Assembly: GCF_000297095.1 (NCBI RefSeq)
Contig: NZ_AEEA01000056.1
Span: 1 to 64,000, forward strand
Direction of reading: 5' to 3'
Length of the DNA: 64,000 bases
Origin: Treponema primitia ZAS-1
GTDB taxonomy: Bacteria > Spirochaetota > Spirochaetia > Treponematales > Breznakiellaceae
A program made the translations under genes and the position numbers. Under the pieces are notes generated by a model that saw only the letters and a list, made by a program, of their open reading frames with translations, did no database searches and was not told where the DNA came from. Below, one piece after another: positions 35,993-44,255 of the stretch. Within the stretch, counting starts at the first letter, position 1, and each line of letters opens with the position of its first letter.

Positions 35993-36831
35993 CAGAGTAT
36001 CTCCCGGGCATGGCGGCATACGTGGCAATTGATATTTACCGCGCAGGGCAGCCCCGCAATATGGGTGGGCAGGGTTTCTACCGCCACGGAAAGGGCGGTG
36101 GTATACCCGCCGAATCCCTGGGGCCCTATACCCAGGGCATTGATTTTTTCCAGCAGCTTGTTTTCCAGATCCGCATAATAGGGGTCGGCGTTATGGGTCC
36201 CCAGGGGGCGGAGCAGGGCCTTTTTTGCAATCAAGGCTGCTTTGTCAAAGGTACCGCCTATACCAACCCCCGCCACAATCGGCGGGCAGGGATTAGGTCC
36301 CGCCTCTTCCACGGCGGAAACCACAAAGTCTATCACCCCTTCCACCCCGTCGGAGGGGCGGAGCATTTTTATCCGGCTCATATTCTCGCTGCCAAAACCT
36401 TTTGGGGCCACAGTAATAGTGATACTATCGCCATTTACAAAATCTATGGAGATCATGGCCGGGGTATTGTCTCCGGTATTTATCCGCTTAAGGGGATCCC
36501 CTACCACAGATTTTCTGAGGTAACCTTCCTGATAGCCCTGCCGCACACCTTCGTTAATGGCGGCGTTCAAATCCCCTTCAATATGGACATCGGAACCGAG
36601 CTCTAAAAATACGCAGGCCATCCCCGTGTCCTGGCATATGGGAACCTGTTTTTCCCCCGCAAGCTCAAAATTGCCGATGATCTTATCCAATACATCCTGC
36701 GCCACGGGCCAGGTTTCTTTTAAACGAAAATTTCTGATACATTCCCGCACATCCGGGGGCAGGTTCCGGTTGGCCCCTATACAGAGCCGTTTTACAGCCT
36801 CCGTGAGCAATGCCGCTTTTACAATCCGCAT
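35992..36831 (-). CDS. Fumarase-type hydratase, alpha subunit (possible mesaconase)
   Basis: A 279-residue Fe-S subunit of the class I fumarase/tartrate dehydratase family: VPICQDTGMACVFLELG, INTGDNTPAMISIDFVNGDSITITVAPKGFGSENMS, NPCPPIVAGVGIGGTFDKAALIAKKAL and a C-terminal CAVNINCHVCRHARE. The conserved cysteines should hold a [4Fe-4S] cluster, so the enzyme is oxygen-labile, fitting an anaerobe. Starts 11 bases after the P-loop gene; coupled to the beta subunit. Separate alpha and beta chains are usual in anaerobes. Confidence 0.87.
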   Translation of the reverse strand: MRIVKAALLTEAVKRLCIGANRNLPPDVRECIRNFRLKETWPVAQDVLDKIIGNFELAGEKQVPICQDTGMACVFLELGSDVHIEGDLNAAINEGVRQGYQEGYLRKSVVGDPLKRINTGDNTPAMISIDFVNGDSITITVAPKGFGSENMSRIKMLRPSDGVEGVIDFVVSAVEEAGPNPCPPIVAGVGIGGTFDKAALIAKKALLRPLGTHNADPYYADLENKLLEKINALGIGPQGFGGYTTALSVAVETLPTHIAGLPCAVNINCHVCRHAREIL

Positions 36832-36842
36832 ATATGCACTCC

Positions 36843-37778
36843 CTACCCTATCTTATTCAAATCCTTCATGGTCTGATCCACCCTATCGCCCACGAGCCCC
36901 ACCAGGAGGAAACGCCCGGTGATGGGTTCCGTAAGGTATTCCCTGTTCAGGCTGAATTTTTTTATTTCACCGGTACTGCGGACATGCATCCTGGGACCGT
37001 GGCAAAGCCACAATGTATCTCCAATATGGATATGGGTATCGTCAAGAAAAGAGATGATGATATCCGCAGCAATCATGCGGTTTACTTCCTGTTCCACCTC
37101 ATCAAGGCCGATTTCCAGTTCCGGTTTTTTTTGAAAGCTAAAAATAAAACCATGGCGGACATCGGAATGGATAAAGGGTTCCGTAAGGCCGTGCTTACGC
37201 ATGACGAATTCGCAGAGATCCTCCGCGGAATGGGTCATGCGCCGGAAGGGCTGGGATTTAAAAACAATACCCGCGATATCCTGGGGTTCCGGCCCAAAGA
37301 GGGTTGGCCTGGTAACGATCACCTCTTCACCGATGCCGATAAGGAGATGGGCATTGTGGTTCAGAAAGGGATAGATCTGATCAAAGTGTTCCACCACCAC
37401 CCGCTTCCCCAGATCGAGTACGTCAAGAATCGCCTTGGCCAATACGTGCATCTGGGTAAAGGCCGCCTCAAAATGGATGTCCACATGATAGGTATGGGCG
37501 CTGTAAAACCGGGTGGTCTCCTCCCCCGCTTCAAGCAGGGGCAGGGGCCGGATATTCACCCCATCGTCGTCGTTTACCAATTCCAGGCCGGGAAACATGC
37601 CCTTAATCATCATGCTCTTGCCGGAACCCGCAAGACCCACCAGGCCAATGAGTTTGTCAAAGGGACTCAGGTACTGCTGGGCTATTTGCATCCCAAGATC
37701 GGCCATACGCTCAAAACCACGGGGTGCAAAGAAAACCGAATAGAGATAGCTCTTTTGTATCGGATCTAAATACGGCAT
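36843..37778 (-). CDS. P-loop protein, 'alanine-tRNA synthetase second additional domain' type
   Basis: A 311-residue protein with an N-terminal SVFFAPRGFERMADLGMQIAQQYL stretch and a Walker A loop GLAGSGKSMMIKGMFPGLE (about 46-64), then NDDDGVNIRPLPLL and HTYHVDIHFEAAFTQ. I recall this pattern from proteins annotated with the odd name above; no biochemical role is known to me. The P-loop suggests a kinase or nucleotide-dependent switch. It leads the fumarase-type genes (11-base gap), so it probably serves the same pathway (inference). Confidence 0.6.
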   Translation of the reverse strand: MPYLDPIQKSYLYSVFFAPRGFERMADLGMQIAQQYLSPFDKLIGLVGLAGSGKSMMIKGMFPGLELVNDDDGVNIRPLPLLEAGEETTRFYSAHTYHVDIHFEAAFTQMHVLAKAILDVLDLGKRVVVEHFDQIYPFLNHNAHLLIGIGEEVIVTRPTLFGPEPQDIAGIVFKSQPFRRMTHSAEDLCEFVMRKHGLTEPFIHSDVRHGFIFSFQKKPELEIGLDEVEQEVNRMIAADIIISFLDDTHIHIGDTLWLCHGPRMHVRSTGEIKKFSLNREYLTEPITGRFLLVGLVGDRVDQTMKDLNKIG

Positions 37779-37817
37779 GATTCAGGATAATACAATATTC
37801 GGAAAACATGAAGAACC

Positions 37818-37968
37818 CTGTGGCAAAGACGCTGGCGGGGGTGGTGAATCCCCACTGCGGGATGCCTGTTGAACCCACCTACGGAGCCCCTGCGGGTTTC
37901 CTCCAGCGGAGAATTCCAGAATATCCCGCAGCGTGGCTCCACCACCCCCGCCAGCGCCATTTCGACAA
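37818..37968. repeat. Intergenic inverted-repeat element, copy 2
   Basis: Reverse-oriented copy of the element at 11061-11210. On the minus strand the arm from about 37962 to 37913 matches copy 1 almost base for base (GGTGGAGCCACGCTGCGGGA and the following ATATTCTGGAATTC), and the other arm (GGGATTCACC, CAGCGTCTTTGCCACA) also matches. The central ~40 bp differ completely. Two copies with conserved arms and unrelated centres, both intergenic, suggest a mobile or recombining element. Confidence 0.75.
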
Positions 37969-38058
37969 GGATGTAGATATATATACCTCACAGACGAAAT
38001 AGAGGTTTTTTGAAAATTGTTACAAATAATTGTTGACGAAATTAAAAATATAGTACAA

Positions 38059-38079
38059 ATTGATATATATCAATATAAT
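38059..38079 (+). promoter_or_regulatory. gntR operator palindrome with overlapping -10
   Basis: Perfect 16-bp palindrome ATTGATATATATCAAT (38059-38074) whose last base begins a consensus TATAAT (38074-38079). It lies 14-20 bases before the gntR ATG at 38094. Near copies occur at the glm promoter (47589-47602) and before hutH (57589-57602), so it is the likely binding site of the GntR protein itself, giving autoregulation. No good -35 was found at the right distance. Confidence 0.6.
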
Positions 38080-38093
38080 AAGACAGGGTAAAA

Positions 38094-39083
38094 ATGATAC
38101 AGATACATGTTGATAATTCGTCGGAAACGCCCATCTATGTACAAATTGCAGATCAGATCTCCGGGGCTATAAACCGGGGTAGTCTGCCACCGGGATACCA
38201 GCTCCCCACGGTACGCCAGTTCGCAATTGATAGCGGTATTTCCCAGGGTACTATAAAACATGCCTATGATGCGCTGGAACAGACGAAGCTTATAAAAAAA
38301 GCCCGGGGGAGCGGTACCTTTGTCAACATCCCAAAGCAAACCAGGGGCGAGGGGGCTAAAGCTCAGGCCATGGACGCTATTGACGCCCTTCTGAACCGCA
38401 TGGATGAGCTTGCCTTTTCTCACCAGGATACGCGGATTTTCCTGGATCTGAAGCTGCGGGAAAGGGAACAAACTGTCCGCTTTGTAAGTGTGGCGGCGGT
38501 GGACTGCTGTCCCGAAGCCTTAAACGCCATGTCGGAACAGATACGGGGGCTGCCCCATACGGATATTAGCAGGTTCCTCCTGGAGGATCTTATCAAGTCG
38601 CCGGTTCCCTTCGATCCCGCCGCGGATCTGGTGGTAACCACCCCTACCCACTATGCGGATCTGGCCGGCAAAATGGCGCCGGGCTGCGATCCTGTCCGGT
38701 TGGTTATGACCGTAGCCGTGAATACCGCCGTGGATTTGGCGGCCATAGCTCCTGACGCACGGGTAGGTATAGCTTGCGCCAGCAGGCGTTTTGCCCAGCT
38801 CATCCTCAACGCCTGTGATAAATTTTGTAAGCTGAAACACCCTATTTTAAAAACCTACTTTAACGAGGGGGACAGCCTAGCCAGGATGGTAAAGAAATGC
38901 GACCGCCTGATCCTGCCGTCCAATTATTCGCTTTTCACATCACCGGAGGAGGATCTTATTCTCAAATCCTGCCAGGAAAGCCATAGGCCTATCAATTACC
39001 TTTACAATATTGAACGGGGGTCCCTGCTGTATTTGGAAGAGCAGATCAACCGGATTTACCAGGCCAATCAGAATAAGATTTAA
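38094..39083 (+). CDS. GntR-family transcriptional regulator of the hut/glm region
   Basis: A 329-residue regulator. Residues 8-78 form the GntR winged helix (PIYVQIADQISGAINRGSLPPGYQLPTVRQFAIDSGISQGTIKHAYDALEQTKLIKKARGSGTFV). The C-terminal ~220 residues are not the usual UTRA or FCD type that I can recognise (DLVVTTPTHYADLAGKM, IACASRRFAQLILNACDKF) and may bind a pathway metabolite such as urocanate or glutamate (inference). It sits between the fumarase-type genes and the glm-hut string, with matching palindromes at three promoters, so it is the obvious regional regulator. Its 3' end is 10 bases from the hutD stop (convergent). Confidence 0.85.
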   Translation: MIQIHVDNSSETPIYVQIADQISGAINRGSLPPGYQLPTVRQFAIDSGISQGTIKHAYDALEQTKLIKKARGSGTFVNIPKQTRGEGAKAQAMDAIDALLNRMDELAFSHQDTRIFLDLKLREREQTVRFVSVAAVDCCPEALNAMSEQIRGLPHTDISRFLLEDLIKSPVPFDPAADLVVTTPTHYADLAGKMAPGCDPVRLVMTVAVNTAVDLAAIAPDARVGIACASRRFAQLILNACDKFCKLKHPILKTYFNEGDSLARMVKKCDRLILPSNYSLFTSPEEDLILKSCQESHRPINYLYNIERGSLLYLEEQINRIYQANQNKI

Positions 39084-39093
39084 AACACTGATA

Positions 39094-39723
39094 CTATTCC
39101 AGCCATGCATCCAAGCGGATGAGTTTACCCTCCGCCAGGGTAATGTTTAGGGAAGGGAGTTCCTGAGAAAAATCTTCAAGGAGCAGAAGATCCCCCCTTT
39201 GTAGGTTGAAAGATTTCCCATCCCCGGTGATTGCAGCGAAGCTCCCCGTGCGTCCTGTGGATGCGGCGCAGAAAAGGCCAAGCCATTCATGGGATGCGCG
39301 GGGAACTGCGCTGCAAGCAGCGGCGTGGTTCAGGTAAATTTCACCGCTGGATTCAATAAGACCCATACTGCCCTGTACGCCATTACCAAGCATCAGGTTA
39401 AAATCGGTAACCATACCTTGGCTCACGGTTTTCCAGCCGCCGTCAAAGGTATCAATTGGGTCGTAGGGTTTCATAAGAAGTTCATGATGCCCCTCATGGG
39501 AGACATTTGCTGTACCTTCAAGGATAATCAGATACCGGGTAATGCCGGGGAGATCCGTATAATTACTTGGGGAATCAGAATTGGATGCCGCTGTGCTGAG
39601 GCGTACAAGAAAATTTTTCTCCCGGTAGCTCGCTTCCGGCGGATAGATATAATACTCCCGGCTCGTGCCGCCTGCCCATGAAGACAGGGGGATGGAAACC
39701 TCCGGGATCAGCGAAATTTTCAT
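39094..39723 (-). CDS. hutD: HutD family protein
   Basis: A 209-residue cupin-like protein of the HutD/Ves family, recognised from SSWAGGTSREYYIYP, RLSTAASNSDSPSNYTDLPGITRYLIILEG and LMKPYDPIDTFDGGW. HutD is found in histidine-utilisation operons and is proposed to bind a hut metabolite such as formylglutamate and so tune pathway flux; it is not an established enzyme. Starts with a 4-base overlap on the cyclodeaminase gene and is the last gene of the minus-strand operon. Confidence 0.85.
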   Translation of the reverse strand: MKISLIPEVSIPLSSWAGGTSREYYIYPPEASYREKNFLVRLSTAASNSDSPSNYTDLPGITRYLIILEGTANVSHEGHHELLMKPYDPIDTFDGGWKTVSQGMVTDFNLMLGNGVQGSMGLIESSGEIYLNHAAACSAVPRASHEWLGLFCAASTGRTGSFAAITGDGKSFNLQRGDLLLLEDFSQELPSLNITLAEGKLIRLDAWLE

Positions 39724-40346
39724 GGCATTTTTTCATCCGCAAGGCGGCTCAATTCAAGGGTAAGCCCTTCCCCTTTTGCCAACAGTGCTGTAATCTGTGC
39801 CCGTTTATCCCGGTTGAATTCAGCATCCTTGATGGATCCCAGGTTGATGCGCACATTGTAAACGGCCCCCCAGAGCGCCGCATAGGCCAGGCGGCCTGAA
39901 ACAGCGGCGTCGCTGGCGGCATTGCTGTTACCTATACGCAGTAATTCTACCGACGCGGTCAAAGAGCGCAGGCAGGATTCTGCAACGAGCAGCGGCAGTT
40001 CGGCGGCAGTTTTCATGCCCGATTGAATGCGATCCCGCCGTATTGCTTTTTCTTCATCGCTTCCCTTGGGAAGTTTATAGGCGGCCATCACATCGTTAAA
40101 AGCAAAGGTATCTTCATCAACATACCGCTCCAGATCTTTGAGAACCGATTCCAGCTCAGTCCGCAGTTCCTGTATACGTCCTTCCACCCCTGCATATTGG
40201 ACATTACCGGTGGTCAGGTTGGTAACCATAATTCCAAGGCCTGCGGAAAGCGCCCCCACAAGGGCGGAAGCGCTGCCGCCACCGGGCGCCGGGGAGTCGG
40301 ACTTCATTTCCTGTATAAATTCATGTACCGGCAGATCGATGAGCAT
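39720..40346 (-). CDS. fchA: Formimidoyltetrahydrofolate cyclodeaminase
   Basis: Converts 5-formimino-THF to 5,10-methenyl-THF with release of ammonia, so the C1 unit from histidine enters folate metabolism. The 208-residue product has the cyclodeaminase/FTCD-C pattern VHEFIQEMKSDSPAPGGGSASALVGALSAGLGIMVTNLT and DEDTFAFNDVMAAYKLPK. Follows the formiminotransferase gene (9-base gap) as a separate chain; in vertebrates the two are fused in FTCD. Confidence 0.92.
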   Translation of the reverse strand: MLIDLPVHEFIQEMKSDSPAPGGGSASALVGALSAGLGIMVTNLTTGNVQYAGVEGRIQELRTELESVLKDLERYVDEDTFAFNDVMAAYKLPKGSDEEKAIRRDRIQSGMKTAAELPLLVAESCLRSLTASVELLRIGNSNAASDAAVSGRLAYAALWGAVYNVRINLGSIKDAEFNRDKRAQITALLAKGEGLTLELSRLADEKMP

Positions 40347-40355
40347 ATAAACCCC

Positions 40356-41252
40356 TTAGAGCAGATGATTTTCAAGAACCTGTTTTTTATAATCAAAGTT
40401 CTCTATTTGCAGATAGTATTCAGCGCAGTCCGCCAGGGCTTTTACGGGGGTTAGCCCGATTATCTCGCTGCCGGTTATGGTAACCCCCCAGCGTTTTGCT
40501 TCGGCCCTGATAGCCTCGAATACCCGGTACAGGGGCGTTCCCTCAAAGTTCACCATGTTTATGGAAACCTGGGCTATATTCCGTTCCTCCAGCATGACCC
40601 CTATGGCCTTGCAGTATTGATAACCGCCGCTTGAGCCCCTGATGGTTTTTGCGATGGCGTTGGCAATCCTGATATCCGATGTACTGAGGTTGACGTTGTA
40701 CGCAATGAGCGGAGGCCGTGCGCCTATGGCCATGATTCCTGCACTGGGATGTATTTTCCGCTCCCCATAGTCGGGGGCCCACTCTTCCTTCAGCAGCTTT
40801 TCCGGCATCCCTTCAAACTGACCCTTGCGGACCGTGGCAAGGTTTGTGCGTTCAGGCCGGGTCGCTGAGCTTTCATAGAGAAAGCTTGGGATCTTTAATT
40901 CCTTCCAGATCCGTTCGGCAACGACCTTGGACAATTCCACACATTCCTCCACGGTAACTTCTTTTACCGGAACAAAGGGGAATACATCGCTCGCCCCCAT
41001 TCGGGGGTGTTCGCCGTGGTGCTCGCGGAGATCGATTTTTTCACTGGCCAGCTTACAAAGCCGGAAGGCCGCTTCCGCGATGCCCGTAGGATCGCCGACC
41101 ATGGTAAACACACTACGGTTGTGGCTGGTATCGGAAGAATAATCCAGCAGCATCACCGAAGGAACACTGCGGGCTTCCTTTACCAGCAGATCAATTACGT
41201 CCTGCCTTCGTCCCTCGCTGAAATTCGGTATAAACTCTACAATTTTTGCCAT
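40356..41252 (-). CDS. ftcD: Glutamate formimidoyltransferase
   Basis: Moves the formimino group from N-formimino-L-glutamate to THF, releasing glutamate; the last step of the tetrahydrofolate branch of histidine degradation. The 298-residue product has the FTCD-N hallmarks VEFIPNFSEGRRQDVID, DYSSDTSHNRSVFTMVGDP, LREHHGEHPRMGASDVFPFVPV. I prefer ATG 41252 over the TTG two codons earlier: AAGGAGAG lies about 10 bases before that ATG. This gene ties the hut pathway to the glutamate-mutase genes upstream in the same operon. Confidence 0.95.
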   Translation of the reverse strand: MAKIVEFIPNFSEGRRQDVIDLLVKEARSVPSVMLLDYSSDTSHNRSVFTMVGDPTGIAEAAFRLCKLASEKIDLREHHGEHPRMGASDVFPFVPVKEVTVEECVELSKVVAERIWKELKIPSFLYESSATRPERTNLATVRKGQFEGMPEKLLKEEWAPDYGERKIHPSAGIMAIGARPPLIAYNVNLSTSDIRIANAIAKTIRGSSGGYQYCKAIGVMLEERNIAQVSINMVNFEGTPLYRVFEAIRAEAKRWGVTITGSEIIGLTPVKALADCAEYYLQIENFDYKKQVLENHLL

Positions 41253-41274
41253 ATACAATAGCTCTCCTTATAAA

Positions 41275-41592
41275 TTACAGATCAAGTTCCAGGTCTAAAA
41301 AGGGAGCGTGCTGCTGCGCGCCGTAGACATCGGTTTCCCCCGGGTCTCCGGAACAGATGGGCCGCTTGATGGTTACCTTTATAGCCTTGGCGGGATCAAA
41401 TTCAATAATATTGATTATATCCTCCCGCTTAATTTTGTAAAGCCCGCAAACCACCTTTTCGTTAATAGCCTTGGCGGCGCAGACTTTTTTATACCAATCG
41501 AAATTTGAAAACATAAGATCCATGGTTAATTCATAGGGCCCGGAATTTTTGCTCCTGATGATATCGGTTATATCCGTTAGTTTTACTTTCAT
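41275..41592 (-). CDS. DUF4387 protein, partner of the AtuA-like protein
   Basis: A 105-residue protein recognised as DUF4387 from RSKNSGPYELTMDLMF, the C-terminal KVTIKRPICSGDPGETDVYGAQQHAP and FLDLEL. DUF4387 genes usually follow an AtuA/DUF1446 gene, as here (2-base gap), and the two are thought to form one enzyme; the reaction is not established to my knowledge. Placed between mal and ftcD. Confidence 0.85.
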   Translation of the reverse strand: MKVKLTDITDIIRSKNSGPYELTMDLMFSNFDWYKKVCAAKAINEKVVCGLYKIKREDIINIIEFDPAKAIKVTIKRPICSGDPGETDVYGAQQHAPFLDLELDL

Positions 41593-41594
41593 TT

Positions 41595-42974
41595 TTATTT
41601 TACTCCTCCTATGGTTAGATACTCAATGGGGAAAAGAGAGGCCGGGTCGGAGCTTTGGAGCAGATGGTAGATGCTGAACATGTAAACCTCTCCGGCATGA
41701 AAATCGCTGGGGGAATAGGGGAAGGCCAGGTTTCCCGCGGTGGATCTCCGCCCATCGTAACCGTAGTGAAGCATGGTTGACCGGGCAAAGGCGCAGATGG
41801 TGTCCGCCTGTTTCTGGGTTTCCGCGATAGCTTCAATGATGATCCCCAGTTCGTGGACAAGGGAAGTATCCGGTTTTGGTTCCAGGTTCCCCATCACGCC
41901 ATCCCGGCCATAGATGTTAAACCGGAGCTGGTACTTTTCAAGCTTACCGGAAAAGTTATCCGCCACCCGTTCCTCAACGCCCCGCATGATAGCGTCGATT
42001 TTGGAGATCATCACCGGGTCCCGTGCGCCGGCGATTGATACGGTACGGAAGCCGATAGGCTTGGCCCCCTCCAGTTTTACGGTATTTACCTCTCCGGGTA
42101 CGAAGCGGGTACCGGATACCCGGACTATAGAATCCGTCTCCTGATCAAAGTGGCAATCGTGGAGATCCAGGTAACCGCCGGGACCGGGAAGTATATAGGG
42201 GTTTGTTTTTTCGTAAAGCGTATGGGCCGCCACAGAAAGGGTGGTGCATTTACGTATGGGGTTCAGCGGTTCTACCCGGAAATAATCTTCCCCGATATAG
42301 CCGAACATACAGTCCGAACCGCTTCCCGGCGTGGCGCAGATGGAAGCGCATTCCAGGATCTTTCCCAGGTGGATGGAAAGGCCCCGATCGTAGCCCCGCA
42401 GTATGGGCAGGGCGGCGAAACATATTGGGTCGTAGGTTCTCCCCGCGAGGATCACATCCGGCTTTTGTTCCAGGGCTGCAAGGAACGGTTCAAGCCCCAT
42501 CTGCGCCACAATGCGGGTAGTGGTATCGATCTCCGCCAGAGTGAGGGGCGGAGCGGGGTCCAAGGGCTGTACCCTCCCCTGCTTAAATTCTTCTTTGATA
42601 AAGCCCTTGTCCAGTTCCGCATGGATGAGCGCCATGGTAAAGCGAAGGCTCTGTTCCCGGGCAATCTCTTCGATTATTTCCCGGCACCATGTCAGGTGGG
42701 GTTCCCCGCCGGAACCTCCGGCGGTACCGATTACCACAGGAATACTGTTTGCTATCCCCGCTTTGATCATAATTTCCAAATCACGCTTTACCGCATCCCT
42801 ATCGGTAAAGGAAATTCCCGCCCCCAGGTAGTAGGGACCGGGATCGGTGGACCCCGCGTCTACCGCGATAAGGTGGGGTTTGCGGGCCATTCCCGCTTCA
42901 AATGATGCTAAGGGGAAACCATAGCCCAGAATGGCCGTGGCCGATAAAACCCGAAATTCTTCTCCGGATGCCAT
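41595..42974 (-). CDS. AtuA-like (DUF1446) protein
   Basis: A 459-residue protein of the acyclic terpene utilisation AtuA/DUF1446 family: FRVLSATAILGYGFPLASFEAGM, VDAGSTDPGPYYLGAG, GTAGGSGGEPHLTWC, ILAGRTYDPICFAALPI, HYGYDGRRSTAGNLAFPYSPSDFHAGEVY. AtuA itself is linked to geranyl-CoA metabolism, but many family members sit in methylaspartate-pathway operons as here, directly after mal (2-base gap). With DUF4387 it may form a hydro-lyase acting on mesaconate or citramalate (inference). Confidence 0.85.
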   Translation of the reverse strand: MASGEEFRVLSATAILGYGFPLASFEAGMARKPHLIAVDAGSTDPGPYYLGAGISFTDRDAVKRDLEIMIKAGIANSIPVVIGTAGGSGGEPHLTWCREIIEEIAREQSLRFTMALIHAELDKGFIKEEFKQGRVQPLDPAPPLTLAEIDTTTRIVAQMGLEPFLAALEQKPDVILAGRTYDPICFAALPILRGYDRGLSIHLGKILECASICATPGSGSDCMFGYIGEDYFRVEPLNPIRKCTTLSVAAHTLYEKTNPYILPGPGGYLDLHDCHFDQETDSIVRVSGTRFVPGEVNTVKLEGAKPIGFRTVSIAGARDPVMISKIDAIMRGVEERVADNFSGKLEKYQLRFNIYGRDGVMGNLEPKPDTSLVHELGIIIEAIAETQKQADTICAFARSTMLHYGYDGRRSTAGNLAFPYSPSDFHAGEVYMFSIYHLLQSSDPASLFPIEYLTIGGVK

Positions 42975-42976
42975 AA

Positions 42977-44215
42977 TTACTCCTTTAACAGCGCAATGAT
43001 CCGCTGCATCTCGTTGTGAACAATCATATACCCCTCATCAACGCCCATGCCGGGCTTGGCGAGGATCTGGTCCGGCCGGGTAGCCATGGCCAGGTGGACG
43101 CAGACGTGGGCGGAGCGGTCGGTTTCGTTGCAGGTACCGCCCTGGTAGGCGCCTATGCCCCGCTCCTTGCAGTACAGTACCGCCTCCACAATATTGCCTA
43201 TGCCCCCCAGGTCGGGGGTTTTTATCTGAACCATGTGGCCGGCCTTGTTATCCGCAAAGTAGCGTATATCCTCCAGGGTATTACACCATTCATCCGCCAC
43301 AATCTCCACCGGAATATTCCGCTCATCCACCGCTTTGGTGAGCGCCGCCAGGGCCAGCATCTGCTTCTCCCGTTCTTCCATGTCCATGGGACCTTCGATG
43401 CGTAGACGGAAGGGCTTGGCCGCTTCGCTCAATGCTGCGAGGTAATCCGCCATCTTCTGATAGTTATCATTCCCAAAGGCCTGGCCTATGGTACCGTACA
43501 CGTCCAGGTGCAGTACCGGCGCATAACCGCTTTCCGGCGCCAGTTTCTGAATTCGGTCCCGCAGCCATTGTACGTATTCCAGGAGCAGTTCTCCATGTTC
43601 GCCCAACTTGGTTTTAACATTGTTGATAAGCCCGTGGGGTAATACCTGGGCGCCCTTGAGAATCATTTTGTCCGTGTTATCATACCGGGTATCCCCGCTC
43701 TGGGTAAAAATAGGGATTGGTTCGGGACGCAGCTTCAATCCGTATTCGCCGGCCACAATCTGGCACATAAGTTTGTGGTTCGACTTTGCCGCTGCGTCCA
43801 ATATGGCTTGGGATACTCCGTAGCGTATGGCCGTATGAAAACTCCGATTATCAACTTTCATCTGTTCAAGTTCCTTGGCAAGGGAACTGAAGGCGCTTAT
43901 ATCCTTCCCCACAAGCCAGGGAAAAATTTGTTTTTCGATAACCGGGATAAAGTCTTTCGCCAGGAAGAGGGGGTCCCTCCCGCCTGCGCCGGAATACTGC
44001 ACCGCCGCACAGTCTCCCCAGGCAAACTGCCCATCCTCAAGAACAAGCAGTACCGAAATGGCCTCCCCTGCCTGGCGTACCGAACTGAACCCCGCTGTCA
44101 CCGGCGTCCCGGCATAACTCGCCCCGTCCGCTTTGGCGCCCTGTTTGATCGCCCGCTGATCATCAAAAAAGAATCCCGTCCTTCCGGGCGCGCAAACCGC
44201 TTTTACAATCTTCAT
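42977..44215 (-). CDS. mal: Methylaspartate ammonia-lyase
   Basis: Eliminates ammonia from (2S,3S)-3-methylaspartate to give mesaconate, the second step of the methylaspartate route of glutamate fermentation. The 412-residue enolase-superfamily enzyme shows the metal ligands in LHLDVYG, RIEGPMD and VADEWCN, the acid/base His in QVLPHGLINNV and the catalytic Lys in MVQIKTPDLGG. Located directly downstream of glmE, the same order as in Clostridium tetanomorphum. Confidence 0.96.
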   Translation of the reverse strand: MKIVKAVCAPGRTGFFFDDQRAIKQGAKADGASYAGTPVTAGFSSVRQAGEAISVLLVLEDGQFAWGDCAAVQYSGAGGRDPLFLAKDFIPVIEKQIFPWLVGKDISAFSSLAKELEQMKVDNRSFHTAIRYGVSQAILDAAAKSNHKLMCQIVAGEYGLKLRPEPIPIFTQSGDTRYDNTDKMILKGAQVLPHGLINNVKTKLGEHGELLLEYVQWLRDRIQKLAPESGYAPVLHLDVYGTIGQAFGNDNYQKMADYLAALSEAAKPFRLRIEGPMDMEEREKQMLALAALTKAVDERNIPVEIVADEWCNTLEDIRYFADNKAGHMVQIKTPDLGGIGNIVEAVLYCKERGIGAYQGGTCNETDRSAHVCVHLAMATRPDQILAKPGMGVDEGYMIVHNEMQRIIALLKE

Positions 44216-44255
44216 AGTTTAACACTCCTCTCTATTTCTATAATTCCGCAGCTTT

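Larger units (their letters stand above)
37779..38093. other. 315-bp intergenic region between the P-loop gene and gntR
   Basis: Divergent gap. From left to right it holds the start region of the P-loop gene, copy 2 of the inverted-repeat element (37818-37968), and an A/T-rich gntR promoter region (about 38005-38093) with a perfect palindrome and a TATAAT. No additional gene seen. Confidence 0.8.
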
